DNA of 64,000 nucleotides, from assembly GCA_001600455.1 (NCBI GenBank), contig BCKC01000006.1, positions 744,001 to 808,000 on the forward strand, written 5' to 3'. The notes below the pieces were generated by a model. It did no database searches, was not told the DNA's origin, and saw only the letters and a program-made list of their open reading frames with translations. A program made the translations under genes and the position numbers. Source of the DNA: Endocalyx cinctus. Its lineage: Eukaryota; Ascomycota; Sordariomycetes; Amphisphaeriales; Apiosporaceae. This document shows positions 22,601 to 35,000 of this stretch, one piece after another; position 1 is the stretch's first letter, and every line of letters begins with the position of its first letter.

Positions 22601-25600
22601 AGGTAGAAAGTTTCAATCATGTTGCTCGGCTGGAAGCCACATCTGATGATTTGTTTCATTAACCGCGTCTTCACAGATGACGGCAGACCGGATAATCTTG
22701 TTAGGCTCCAGATTATAACTCGTATCTCTTTTGCTTTATTGAACCAGCTTTAAGTTGATATTGTGGCCTCATAATCTGTATTCGTAATTGGTAAGATATT
22801 ATTTTCAGAGGTCATGTACGCCTATCATGGAGATGATGTAAAAATTGTTGATTTCATAGGGATGATCTGCGATGTGAGCAGGTGATCTCAATGATACTCT
22901 TGCACTGCGTAACGTTGAATTCAGCCACGGAAGCTCCAAAAAAAAAAAGGTTGGTCATGTCTTTGTCAGGAAGTTCGGGGATATTTTATGATCTTGCATA
23001 TCCGAGGAAGATGAGTTGGCTACATTTGTGCAAGTAGCCAGCCACCTGAAAGAACCCTTAGCTCGAATGTTAAAAATTTTTCTGAATGTATATACTAATT
23101 CAGAGAGATTTTGCTATGAAACTTCTGTTAATGTAACACAAAACCGGACACCCGCAAAACGGGCCCAATGGCTTGATGCAGGGTATGTAGTAGCAGTAGT
23201 GATGATGTACAACCCACCTTTATGGCTGCATCTCATGGCAATTAATGTCTCAAGCCCGAATGCATTCGGAGAACTATTCTCCAGCGTCACAATGTGTTCT
23301 CAGTCGTTTAGCGAACCCTGTATAATGCCAATAATCTAATTCGAGAATTCTGGCCGACAGGAAATATCATTATTGGCACACAAATGACGTTGTTAAGATG
23401 CGAATGGCTGCTTATTTCCATTGCAGCACTCGTATTATTTCCTAGATGAGTCGAAAGTGGTACATTTCGAAGATTTTTGTATGCATAATGGCATGCAGAC
23501 TTGTATAAAGACTGAGTAACTTGTAGACAGATTATAATCAGTTTCGGGAGCGCGGGTTTGGAGAACCATGAGTGAGATACCTGAAGAGATTCATGGGATT
23601 ATTTGGTTGGATAATTCACCTGCTGTTGTGAGAAATAATGAGGAAAAGAAGGATTGCCAAGACCTCAGAAAGGTGTCGAGTGTCGTATTAGAATAAAATA
23701 TTCCGTGGATGACTCCAAATCCCATACAGTGCTGGGTTAATTGTGATTTGTAAAGAAAAATGTGTGGAATAATAACCTGCCGCGAAGCCCGCTATACGCT
23801 AACCTATAACGAATGCAATGCACGACGTTGCGGGAGACGGTGAGTGGCGTTTTAACTGGTGAAAACGTCTCAAAAACAATTCACAAGCTGCATATGAATA
23901 TAGGCACGCATGTTGTAGATGAGCGTCTGGGGTAATTGTTAATCTCACATTAACATAAATGAAGAAGATCAAACATCTCTTAGCCACGGACGACAATAAT
24001 GACGATGAGACTTTGAACTAGTTGATGGTGGTTTATATTGCGTATAATGTCGATCATTGATGTAAATTTTTGTTGGGGTCAATGTTATCACAATGGCTGC
24101 AGTGTAGTAACGATCTCCAAATCCGACGAAACTGGGAACGAGTAGGCAGAGAGGCAGCGTGGCCAATTTTGTTGGAGACTCGAAAGGACTGATACACCTG
24201 CGTGTCCTCTATCTCTTCCAATCGATTCTTCCTGTGGCTGACATATCATCAGGGAACATGGTTGGTAGAACTGCCACCGACGATTACCTGCCTTTGCTTC
24301 GTTTAAACGAGCCAGTGAGGAAAGTATCGACAGCACCGCAGTCTTCTCTGCAGTCCTTTTCTGGTCGATTGATTACGGTTCAGCTTCAAACATTACTATG
24401 GTGCTAGCCAAAGAGATGACGACGACAGCTTCGGTAGAAGATTAAGGGAAATGACCACGACGAGCTGATTGGGTAGAAAATAAACTGGTGAACATATCTG
24501 GAAGGACGGGGAAATCCTCGGTACTGCTGTGCATTCTACCCACATTGTGCCAACTAAAACGGACGCACGAGTAACACGTCCAGGTAAGCTTTTGTTTTGA
24601 ACGGTAGAGCGGATGCATGGAAGGTTTGTCTCGTCCTGACCGGGCGGCTCGTGCCGTCAATCTGCGTTACATGCTTAAGGAGTGATACGTTGCCGTATGT
24701 CTCCAATATGGAGGAAGATCTTTTTTTAAAAAATGGCAGGCTAGATAAGGCAGTTTCTTGCGTATTGGCCATGATTCGGTAGTTGCATTGACACGAGAAG
24801 GGGGTAATTTTCGGCCGAAGAAGCGAGAAGGGAACGAATTGAAAAGAAAAATACCCTTACAGGTGCAGCGCATGATACGTCAAATCGGAGGTATGAATGG
24901 ACGAGTGATGGACGATCATAACGTTTTGAAATTTGGAGATGACATATCGGTACTATTTTCTAAACATGTTCATTTCGAGCATGATTAATTGATCAATTGA
25001 TCAATACATGATGTATATTATATAGTATACTATATAGTAGATAATAATAATATATGATATATAATCTATATCGATCTACTTTGCAGAAGTGGTTCCATGT
25101 CTTCATGTCGGCATTGATATGTTTAAGAAGAAGGTAGAAGATCTGATAAAGCTGAAAGGTGAGCCAAGCCCGCCGAGAGTGTGTTGCCCTAGCTTGGCTA
25201 GAGCTTAATTTCAGCTTACGTATAAACATATTACTTTTATAGACTTAAGCTGGATAAAAGGGTATATCTAACAATTCAATATCTATAGACACTAAGCCTT
25301 GAAGTAAATGCGAGACCTTCGGAGCTTACACAGTACACGCTCGACTAGATATATATCCATGGATCCATCTATGGACTATACCAAGTACGGAGCATTAGGT
25401 CAAGTACTTAAGCTTAGGTAGTAATCTATAGGTTACACTAGCGCGTAATTCGTATCTACTGTCACAGTGTGCGTATGTACACTACCCAAGTCTTACGGTA
25501 GCAGTATACTACACTAAGTACGCTACTTAATGTATTGTACTTAAATTCTATACGTGAATGACCTGGATCTATAACAGCCTATAAAATACATATTATATCT

Positions 25601-27700
25601 ATTATTTCATCGAACATTATAGCGACTTACCTATAACAATGACGCTGACGTATATGTATGTGTTGCGTGTGTGCAGTGTATAATTTCTTACAAGTCCTTT
25701 CTGTAAGGTGGGGTTAAAACAGATAGCCTGAGTTATGTGCCAGGTGGCTGACAGACAGGGTGAATATCTGTAAGCTTGAACATAACGTAGTGGGGTTGAG
25801 GGAGGGGGGGGGGGGGTAGGCAAGTAGGGTAGAAATGGAAAAGAAGGAAAGGAAAGGGGACTTGATGGATGGGATGCACAGGTCCTTGAGGGTTGTGTAA
25901 TGCAAAAGGCACGGCAGTGTAGCATTCACACTACAATGTACGTAACTTGTAAGGATATCTTTGGAGTAAAAAAATGATCTCGTGCAAGGTTCTCACGTTT
26001 TTTGCATATCATCCCCCCTGCCTCTACATACTTCTATCGTGGTTCATCAACATCCTTGGCGAGATCTTGGCGCTGGTTGGTTTGTGCCTGATTTGACTGG
26101 TTGCAAGGTCCTAGGGCTGGCATTTTTTAAGGTCGAGCCTGGCTTGGCTACACCGTACGTATCAATGTACACTGATACATAATACTAACCATACCATTGA
26201 TAGGTCCCTTGAATCACACCTACAAAAGAGTACACTAAACAGCACCGTACTTAGGTGGGTTTTTGGGAGGGTATTTGGGGGGTTCGTAATGGAGGGGGAT
26301 TTATTGATCACTAGGATCAAATTCGTAGTGTATCCATATGTACAAGTAACTAGTATCCATAAGGTATACATATAATACTGGATATCATACGTAATAAAGC
26401 ATTATATACATACCCGTGGACAATATAACGTATTAATTACATACTAGGTAATTTACCAGGTAATGAAAACAATTCTTTTTTGTTTTACCCTTTCCCATCA
26501 ACGTAAGTAACGTAAGGGACTTACGCATAGATATTTCCATATTCTCATAACCAAATGAATTCAGAAAAAAGGACAGGTATCGATTAAAAAAAAAAAAAGT
26601 TCTCTCTCTCTGTCTCTTCCTCTTCTTTTCATATTAAAAATAATATACTTAAGATATAGATGGAATTAGTAGAACCATAGTTCTCTTCTATCTTAATTTT
26701 TATTTGATTACTTTTCCAAGGACCCCGCAATTGTTTCGGCTCAGGTCAAAAGGTCTAGGAATACCGGAACTTTCATTATCCAATTAGACTTGATCATTTA
26801 TCCTCTTCGGTTTACAACAATACCGACCGATATCGTCAATCCATGAATCTGACCCCCCCCCTTGAACCTTGACCTACCTATGATCATTGCCTCACATGAA
26901 AAAAAGAAGAAAAAATATTAAGGATTCAATCCAGTAAAAAAAAAAAAAAAAATCAAGTCCACCATTTACGTACATCTCATATATACGTAATCGCAACAAT
27001 ACTTACTACACTTAAAGATTCACATATATATTTATTTTATATATTTTTCATATATGAATATATCTTCATTATTCTAAATCATTGTTATGACAATTTATTG
27101 GTTTATATATTTTTAAGCATAAAAAGATTTTCCCTTCCTGTTTTGTTTCTCTTGGGATAGCAAAATTTCCTGGGTAATCGACAATGAATAACATTTCGAT
27201 TGGTTAATAACCGATTATCTTCCATACATAAAACTTTCAGAGGTACCTCCCTTCTTTTGATAATTCTATTCTCCAGTCTTCTCTATTTACCACGTTGAAC
27301 TTACATCCGTTCGTTCGGTGGTGGTGGGAACTTTCATTACTGCGCTATTCTGCTTCCTATCATCGTATTTCTTGCCTATCTCTTGTCTCTCTATCTCTCT
27401 ATCTTTTTCTGGTTTTCTCTGGTCTCTCCAATATTGAGTGAGGTTGGTTCACTCTTTCATGTCTTCTCTCTTAAAAATATCTTGTCCGTTTCTGGTCTGG
27501 TGAGATCAGATGCACGCATGCATATTAAAAAAATCAATATTTGATCTTCAATGTATAACATTTCGTCGTATTCGATATTCGCCTGTGCATGCTTAGAGCA
27601 AGCCACATTATTCTAACACATAACCACCTATCTTAAACGTTCTTTCATATTTATTCAATCTCAGATCGCCGACCATATATCCTAATTATTGTTTACAGAT
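19683..27700. other. 8 kb AT-rich region without a supported gene
   Basis: All open frames here are short (at most about 107 residues), lack domain motifs and are scattered on both strands. I could not join them into a gene or a recognisable transposon remnant. Simple sequence includes AT-rich palindromes near 24988-25075, a G run of about 13 near 25804-25815 and an A run near 26939-26952. The stretch just right of it (27.7-28.58 kb) is more GC-rich and is listed separately. Confidence 0.5.
25803..25816. repeat. Poly-G/poly-C run
   Basis: A nearly pure G run on the plus strand in otherwise AT-rich DNA. Confidence 0.8.
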
Positions 27701-28580
27701 CAGTCCAGACTGGTTATCCGAATCGCCGATAGAATTTATTTTCCCTTACACCAAATGCCAACTGCTTCAGACGTCGCGGGTAGCTGCAGAAGCATCGACC
27801 ATCCCGCATATCATCCTAGTCAGACTCCTCAGTGCCTTATCCGTCGCCGCGTGACCCCATGAATAACGTCTGCGCCTCCGCGTTACCGGCTCGCCCTTGT
27901 CTAAGTTGTTGGAAAGAAGTAGCCCCTCTACCATCTGTACGAATAGAACGGATACAGCCGTCCGCTGAGCACCTTAAAACACCGGCCCCCGTTGCACAGA
28001 GAACGCCTCTTTGGCACGGGGAAGCAACCCATTGGAGTCGCCTTCTAGGCCTCGCTGAATACGAGACCTCGTAGCTGTACTTCGCGCCAGCTGCTCTCTT
28101 GTGCAATCATCCCAGTCCTCCGCCAGGACTTCCTTTTAGTCTACCATAACCGTCGCACCGCGGCCGCTCACAGCGCCATCGCACCACACGTTCCACTTTC
28201 CCACACGAGCTAACTATAGCTTCAACCCCATTCCCCATAGACCTTCATATTTATCTGTCGATCACGTCATTGGTTCTCAACGTCCAAAGGTGGTCGCTGC
28301 TGGCCGGATTTTGGGCCCCAGGCACATTTTCTGTCTCCCAAGTAGCGGTGGGAAGATCAGCTCTTGGTATTTAGAGATAGGAGAAACCAGAGTACTAGAA
28401 TCTCACCCCCCCTGACCCTAGTTGTGATACTCTCGCAAGAGTTCGCAAGCTTCGCTTTATTATTATTATTTTTCTGTTTTCAGAGTGGTGTGGTTGCGCC
28501 AAGCTGAGCCAGCACCTGCATTTTATTAATCTTGATCACGCTTTCGAAATTCGAAGTCGTCTATATAAAACTAAGACACG
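27701..28580 (+). promoter_or_regulatory. Probable promoter and long 5' leader of the acuK-like gene
   Basis: Base composition rises to GC-rich between about 27760 and 28330, unlike the 8 kb before it, directly upstream of the regulator gene. One frame (27832-28074) is open with an ATG but looks low in coding quality and ends 500 bp before the main start, so it may be an upstream ORF within a long leader. A TATATAAA word lies at 28560-28567, only 14 bp before the start codon, too close to act as a TATA box for this ATG. This is inference from composition and position. Confidence 0.4.
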
Positions 28581-30933
28581 ATGCCGGCAGACGTTGAGAC
28601 AAATGGGACTGAGGTCTCAGACGCAATGTCTGATAACGATATTGATTATAACGACGCTGACCATACCGTCAAGGACGAAGACGAGAAAATGGCCGACGAT
28701 CACCATACCTCACCAGAAGGAAGTGTTGAAAATTCTGGTGAAGTAAAGAAAAAGTATGATCCAAAAGATCCTTTACGTCCTCGACGAAAAAAAGCAAGAC
28801 GTGCCTGTTTTGCTTGTCAGCGTGCGCATCTTACGTGCGGTAAGTCTCAGCCTCTTCTTTTTAATTGCCGATACCGAAAAAAACCCCCCATCTCAGCCTC
28901 CCTTGTCGTGCCCCCCACAATGAAAACCCCCACGATGAGAGATTTTTTTTTCTTTCTTTTTCAACCATTTCCTTCGTCGATCGCGATGCGCTCACGTAGT
29001 GACAATGCAACCATTTTGATTGAATGCTAATAATAATTGTAGGGGATGAGCGACCTTGCCAGAGATGTATTAAGCGCGGTCTAGCCGATGCTTGTCAAGA
29101 TGGAGTTCGAAAGAAGGCCAAATATTTGCACGATGCACCGCCCGAAGCGCTTCGCCCCGTCCTAGGTCCGACTTATAATCCTAACGCCGTGTCAAAAACA
29201 GCTAACGGCAGACATTCATCCAACGGCACGTCTGAGGCATCCACTTATTATTCCCCCTCTACCGGTTCTACCCCGTATTCACTCTTCAATGGTCACGGCC
29301 AAGGGCAAGTCGCAGGAATGCCGGATAATATACCTTTTGGTGGCCAACAATCGAACATGACGCCAAATTTTCAGTCGCCCAATAACTCTAGATCTACGCA
29401 AATCGGTGGTATAACGGTACCGCAGGTCTCTGGGGAAATGCCGAACAACTTTTCAGCGGCACTTTTTGATCCTAGCAACCCCGCAATATTTAATTTTGAC
29501 CTAGAAGGTCTCAATTTTGGTAGTCATTACGGTGCGCTCGAATTTGGTATGCTGGGTCATATGTCTTCTGGCGCAGCAGAGACGCCCCCTCGAGAAGCTG
29601 TTTCTCATCCCACTGGGAATGATGTCCACTATGGTTCTTCCTCTATGTTTCAAAATGGAGTAGGCCAATACGGTCAATTATACGACCATAACATGGTCGA
29701 TAATTTTATGGGAGTTGACCAAAACAACAACCCCTACTCTCAGGGTAACCTCCAACATGGGCTACCCCACGCTTACGCGATAGCAGCCGCCGGGCCGACA
29801 CCAAGCAGTCTAGCTAGTCCCGTTACAGACAATACAGCCAGCCCCCAACCGACTACATACGGCTTTGACAAATCACCTACGGCGGGAACGTATACACCTG
29901 CCAGTTCTCAGTCGATAAGTCAACCTCCTAGACCGAGACCGAAAGCATCCAATTCAAGCTTGAAACTAGGACATCAGGCTCAGGTGGGCAAACGACCACG
30001 TGACCCATCATCGATATATGAGACGATCAAGGAACCTTACCCGTATCTTACTGGATTCCACAACCTGATCGCCTTCGTTCAACGCAGATTTTCACCCAAC
30101 AAGACTCTCCGCATTGCCAAGTCGCTCGCTAGTATCCGTCCCTCCTTCATTGCGTGCACCAACCACCTGAATAGGCAAGACCTTATCTTCATGGAGAAGT
30201 GTTTGCAGCGTACCTTGTTCGAATATGAGGATACGATGGGGTGCTGTCCTGCGCCGACGATTGTCTGTCGACGAACGGGTGAGGTGGCTGCGGTCAACAA
30301 AGAATTTATCGCTATGACCGGGTGGACAAAACCGATTTTGCTCGGCAAGGAGCCCAACATGAATGTCAATATTGGACGATCCGGATCTGAATCAGGAAGC
30401 CTCAGCGTTTCGAGTAGACCCGACCTCACGCCACTTATGAAGAGCGTTCAGTCTGATAGCGGAAGGTCGGCAGATGGCGTTACGCAACCGGTTTTCATCG
30501 CCGAACTTATGGATGATGACAGTGTCATCCAATTTTACGAAGATTTTGCCCAACTCGCCTTCGGCGACAGTCGTGGTCACGTCACGAGGAAATGCCGACT
30601 GCTCAAGTACCGAACGCAGGAGATGAACAACAGCTTAGCCGCCGAGGATTCGCCTCAAAAGGAAAAGCGTAACAGTATCCTGAGCAGCCGCGTCACCAGG
30701 ATCGACGGAGAGCACGGCATCGCCAAGCTCGAGAAGGACGGTAAAATCGATTGCACTTTTTGTTGGACTATTAAGCGTGATGTTTTTGATATACCCATGC
30801 TCATTGTGATGAATGTAAGTGATCTTTATTTACGATACCACATCCCCTTGTCAGTCAGTAAATGGATTTTATACTAACTCAAATATAGTTTCTTCCTTGT
30901 TGTTACCGCGATCATGACCAGCTCGCCGTATAG
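28581..30933 (+). CDS. acuK: Transcription activator of gluconeogenesis, AcuK-like (Zn2Cys6 plus PAS)
   Basis: Three exons, 28581-28839, 29043-30814 and 30889-30933, give 691 residues, about the length of AcuK. The binuclear zinc cluster is split by intron 1: [15 protein letters not shown] (C76, C79, C86) continues in exon 2 as [17 protein letters not shown], supplying six cysteines in all, followed by [14 protein letters not shown]. The middle is low-complexity and rich in Asn, Gly, Ser and Pro. A PAS-like domain follows ([20 protein letters not shown] ... [11 protein letters not shown]), and the last exon codes only [14 protein letters not shown]. The family (AcuK/AcuM, yeast Ert1/Rds2) activates PEPCK and fructose-1,6-bisphosphatase genes during growth on gluconeogenic carbon, and iron-uptake genes in aspergilli. 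Intron 1 (203 bp) has a TGCTAATAATAAT branch region and TGTAG acceptor. Confidence 0.93.
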
Positions 30934-31510
30934 CCAAATAGGCACATTCTATCTTTTCAGGTCTCTTTATTTGCCTAGCGCAATGATTTTTTCTATTTCT
31001 TTCGGGAAAAAAAAAGACTTTTTTTTTTCCTTTTACCAATTATTAAAGTAAATGGGTTTTGGCGAAGCATGGGTGGCGTTTTGGACGGGGCTCGTTGTTT
31101 AGAGCCCTTCTCCCATATATATTGGGAGCTGGTCAATATACACTTGCATGTATTTTCTCTTTTCGGGTCAACCATTCATGATAGACGGATATATAGGATA
31201 GAGCACGAGTCAGCGTACAGAAGCTCATGAGCAATGTTCAGTAATCTCGATATTCCACATAAAATCTCGGTGTCAGCGGAGTAGAGAACGGCAACCATAA
31301 GATATGTCTGATCCATAATTATTTAACTACCTAGGTATTCATTGCGCCCCGGTCTGCGCTATGTAATCTAAATTTTAAGGTTTCAATCGTCAATCACAGT
31401 CTTTCCAATGCATCGGTGTAGGTCACCTCGAGTCTCTAATTGCTCTGAGGTCAACCTGACATAATTGATCATGTATCATCATCGCCTCAATCATCAATCC
31501 ACGTTCTCTA
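30934..31510. other. Convergent intergenic region
   Basis: About 0.6 kb holding the two 3' ends of the acuK-like and riboflavin kinase genes. It has A and T runs near 31008-31028 and nothing else I can support. Confidence 0.6.
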
Positions 31511-32098
31511 TTACCTGACAAGCCAGCTACCATCCAAAGTACCCTTTCCACCCCCGACGACACCTTCGCGCGGTATCCAAGCGTCTCGAGCGAGACTCTT
31601 TCGGGCAACGTCGCAGTCGATATTTATGTCTTCTATGAGAGCTTCGAGGCCGCTATAATCCTTCTCGTCCCTCACGAAGCCGAGGATGAGGAGACGCATA
31701 GGCACGTCGTAAAAGTCGGCGGTGAAGGAGTGCAGGACGTGGACCTCGGCGGACCGGACCGTGTTCTTGTAGAACGGGTTATACCCGATAGACATGACCA
31801 TGGGGAAGACGCGAAACTTGGGCCTTTCTCCTTTTTCGTCGTTCTTTTCGGGGCAATCGGGGTGGGAAGAAGGCAAGGCCAGCGAAGCCCATCCGAAGTA
31901 GACGCCCGACCGGACCGACGATATCCAGGCGGTGTCGGCGGAGGAGGAGTCGACGGGTAGGTTCGCGGTCGGTATGCCGAGCTCTTTGGAGCCCCGCCCG
32001 AACCCGGATATCACGGCGCCTTCCATTCGGAGAGGGTAGGGAGGCTCGGGGCCTGAGTCGGCGTAGAGGACGCGGGGACGGTCGGGTGAGGAGGTCAT
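31511..32098 (-). CDS. fmn1: Riboflavin kinase
   Basis: A single exon of 195 residues, the usual size for a monofunctional eukaryotic flavokinase. It carries the signature GFGRGSKELGIPTANLP (about residues 32-48; the P-T-A-N turn binds Mg-ATP), then SGVYFGWA, FPMVMSIGYNPFYKNT and EVHVLHSFTADFYDVPMRLL, with the conserved Glu of the EVH block as catalytic base, and the C-terminal helix ALIEDINIDCDVARKSL. It makes FMN from riboflavin and ATP in the cytosol. The first residues (MTSSPDRPRV) give no targeting signal. The 5' flank is a long T/A homopolymer (about 20 T on the plus strand at 32116-32135), a (TA)n tract and pyrimidine repeats. The end is extended slightly by GGGKGTLDGSWLVR. Confidence 0.93.
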   Translation of the reverse strand: MTSSPDRPRVLYADSGPEPPYPLRMEGAVISGFGRGSKELGIPTANLPVDSSSADTAWISSVRSGVYFGWASLALPSSHPDCPEKNDEKGERPKFRVFPMVMSIGYNPFYKNTVRSAEVHVLHSFTADFYDVPMRLLILGFVRDEKDYSGLEALIEDINIDCDVARKSLARDAWIPREGVVGGGKGTLDGSWLVR

Positions 32099-35000
32099 GG
32101 TTGTGCGTTTGAATCTTTTTTTTTTTTTTTTTTTTGAGGATTTCTCTAGTCCTTCTATTTATATATATATATATATACTCTCTATCTCTTTCTCTCTCGT
32201 AGACACGCACGCTCGCTCTCTTTTAATATGGATAGGTAGATTCGCTCGTGGTAGGATAGGCAGGGAGTTGTATTATTAAGCGGTCGGTTTATTTTTGTAT
32301 GAGGAATAGGAAGGAAGAAGCTGGAGCAAGAATCTCTAGTGTGTTAGGTAGTTATATAACTGCAGGACGATGTCGGAGTCCGGTGTCTAGAGGCGGGCGA
32401 TGATAGTAATGAGTAATAATAGCAAGTCTTTCTAAACGTATATTCTAGCGAGCATTGAGTGTAAGCCAAGTTCTAAATAAATTCAATAGAGCTCACCAAT
32501 TTTTTTGTTCCTTTTTTTTTTCTCGGTCTACCTATTCCGTATATTACTCATCAATCAACATATATATATACCTTGTTTACCTACTAAAAAAGGCGTTATA
32601 TTCTAGGTACACTAATTCATGACTCCGACGATGCAGCTCCTCTTCGGCCGTAGAAGTAGTGTATAGAACTCAATGGAGGGGCGTGGGATGGCTGCATCAG
32701 CGTCAATAGTGGAGGCTGTGAGAAGAACAAGAGGGGCCAGGGGGCTTAGGGAGGAGCTTATCTTCAGGCTTCCGAAAGGGTAGGGTTGGCGTTTAGAAAA
32801 TCTACTACCTACAGTATTGTATACGGTGTTTAGTATGAATATATTGACTCGCTATACTGATATCATGCTGTAGTGTGATATTATAGTGGACACTACACTA
32901 AAATGCGTCCACAGGTATTTTGGACCTATTATGTATCAAGATTGCTCATCAACATGCGAATTTCTCTGTATAAGCATACTAGTAGGGAGATAGACGCTTT
33001 TTCTGTTCTGCTATGAGCGTAGCACTTTATTATGCGGGTATGATACCGTATAACGCAATATGATACGTATTCACATCCAAACGCTTTCTGGCTTTTAGCC
33101 TGGGCTAGACTCCGATTTATGTAAGTTTAAAATACGCAAGCTTACATAACTCGAGATATTTAAATCTGCCGTAACAAACGGAAAGTAACCGTTTTATTTC
33201 AAAAAGGTAAGCGACTATCTAAGACTTCTTAAGGAGTCACTCCTTAAAGTTCTGGACATAAACCCGATCAACTGATGGCTTGTTACCTACCATTACACAA
33301 AAAGAAGTATGGATACAAGTACGGAGTATCGAACGAGATATCTATGGATAAGTCAAATGAATCTTACTTTCCAGATTGAACCCTTTAAAAAAAAAAAAAA
33401 AAAAGTCTTCTAACAAAGTTTTGTCACAGCCAACCATAAACACTTACGAGGCCTCCCAAGGTATCATCCGTGATCCTTAGCTTTACGCACAAGAGTCTAT
33501 AGGGAAGCAGGATGAAAGCGGAGAGCCGGCGACCTCAGAAGAAGTGGTAGTTCACTCACGTCCCTGCGTATTGATTCCGACGTCCGGAGAAGGGCCGGGG
33601 ACGGAGAAAGAGACCTTTCTTTTTCATTTGGGACATACTCGCCTGAGCCTAATGAATCTCCCGCTTCCGGGTCGACAGTGGCCGTGATTTTAACAGATTT
33701 TGATCATTAATCTCTGAGCGCCTCGGAGAAGAATCGGGACGAACGAGATTTAAGCTCTTCCTCAAACTGTTCTGGTATCGCTCTGTTCGAAACTATATAC
33801 CCCCTCTGCCCCTTAAGTGCCCTTTCAACACTGCCAAGACGCTATATTACTTTTAGACAATTTTTACGTGCACGGATCAGAATCGAAGAGCCTATTAGTT
33901 GATGAGAAATGGACCGTGCATTTCCAGGCTTCTACATAGCTGGCTCGTGCACTCAGAAACTGTCTAAAAGTAGTATAGCGTCTTGGTCGTGTTGAATGGG
34001 CGCTTGAGGGGATGGAACCATCTTGATACGTGGAAAGATAAGTGGGACAAGTCTTTAGATCGTATAGACGAAATACTCGAAACACAGGTACTTATTAGTT
34101 TTTAAAGACCTAAACATTAACTTTCGACAAGATTAATATGATGTACGTTGTTAGACGAAGGCAGGGGCCGATCGAGGGCAAGTCGAGTTATCCATGAACC
34201 GTACAATAGCACTCCACCGATCAGAAGCCGTCTTATCGGCGGTGCAACTATTTTCCCTGATTCGAAAACATATTACTCAAGTTCCACGTTCCGTCCGGAA
34301 AATGAAAAAAGAATGGGCGAGAACCTACGAAGGGAAATATTAGTACAAAGTTCTCTTTGGCGGTGTGGACTATATGTTCTTACTGAGCACTTGTAACATT
34401 ACCTACTATTCCGTACTTGATATGTACTTCAGTATTTACTGTACTTACTTAGGCAGTAGCTTAATTATAAGAATACGGGCAGACGGGCTATATTAATAGT
34501 GGACAGCTTCAAACTCTATCCAGGACGTTGATTATATAACATGTTAGACGTCCACGGGTCTAGCTAATCAAAGGAAGACCCTTGGACAAGAAATTCTTCG
34601 CATTGGATTTAATATAGACCTTGTTTCCAAGTATACTCTTTGTATAAATTGGATAGTACAGTACTGTACTGGTATCTAATAACATATTTATGTTCAGCCT
34701 AGCAGTACTTGTAATTGAGCAAGTACTTAACTTAGAGTATTCAACACTGCAGACTTCCTCCTCCTTATCCATCCAGGGCAAGGTTTCAAGTTAAAAGACG
34801 GAAGGAAGTGGGAAAAGAAAAATAAATAAATATACAGTCATACTACGTGCTAATGAGGACTATGGAAGTAACTTATTATTGTTCTTATTTTTCAATCCTT
34901 TTCTTGGAGCAGTCCAGGCTAAGATTAATATGCCATAATGACCACGTAAGGTTATTGGTATAATATATGGATCGTCTATATACTTAGTTAAGGAAACTAT

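Noticed and set aside
23016..23339. 107-codon plus-strand ORF in the gene-poor region
   Set aside because: Longest frame of the gap but without domain, signal peptide or splice partners.
27832..28106. Overlapping ORFs on both strands in the GC-rich patch before the acuK-like gene
   Set aside because: GC-rich DNA gives open frames by chance; kept only as a possible upstream ORF, not as a gene.
28560..28567. TATATAAA as TATA box of the acuK-like gene
   Set aside because: It lies only 14 bp before the start codon, which leaves no room for a leader; probably part of the 5' untranslated region.
31779..32210. 143-codon minus-strand ORF over riboflavin kinase
   Set aside because: Shadow frame; starts in translated (TA)n and poly-A tracts and is very rich in Arg.
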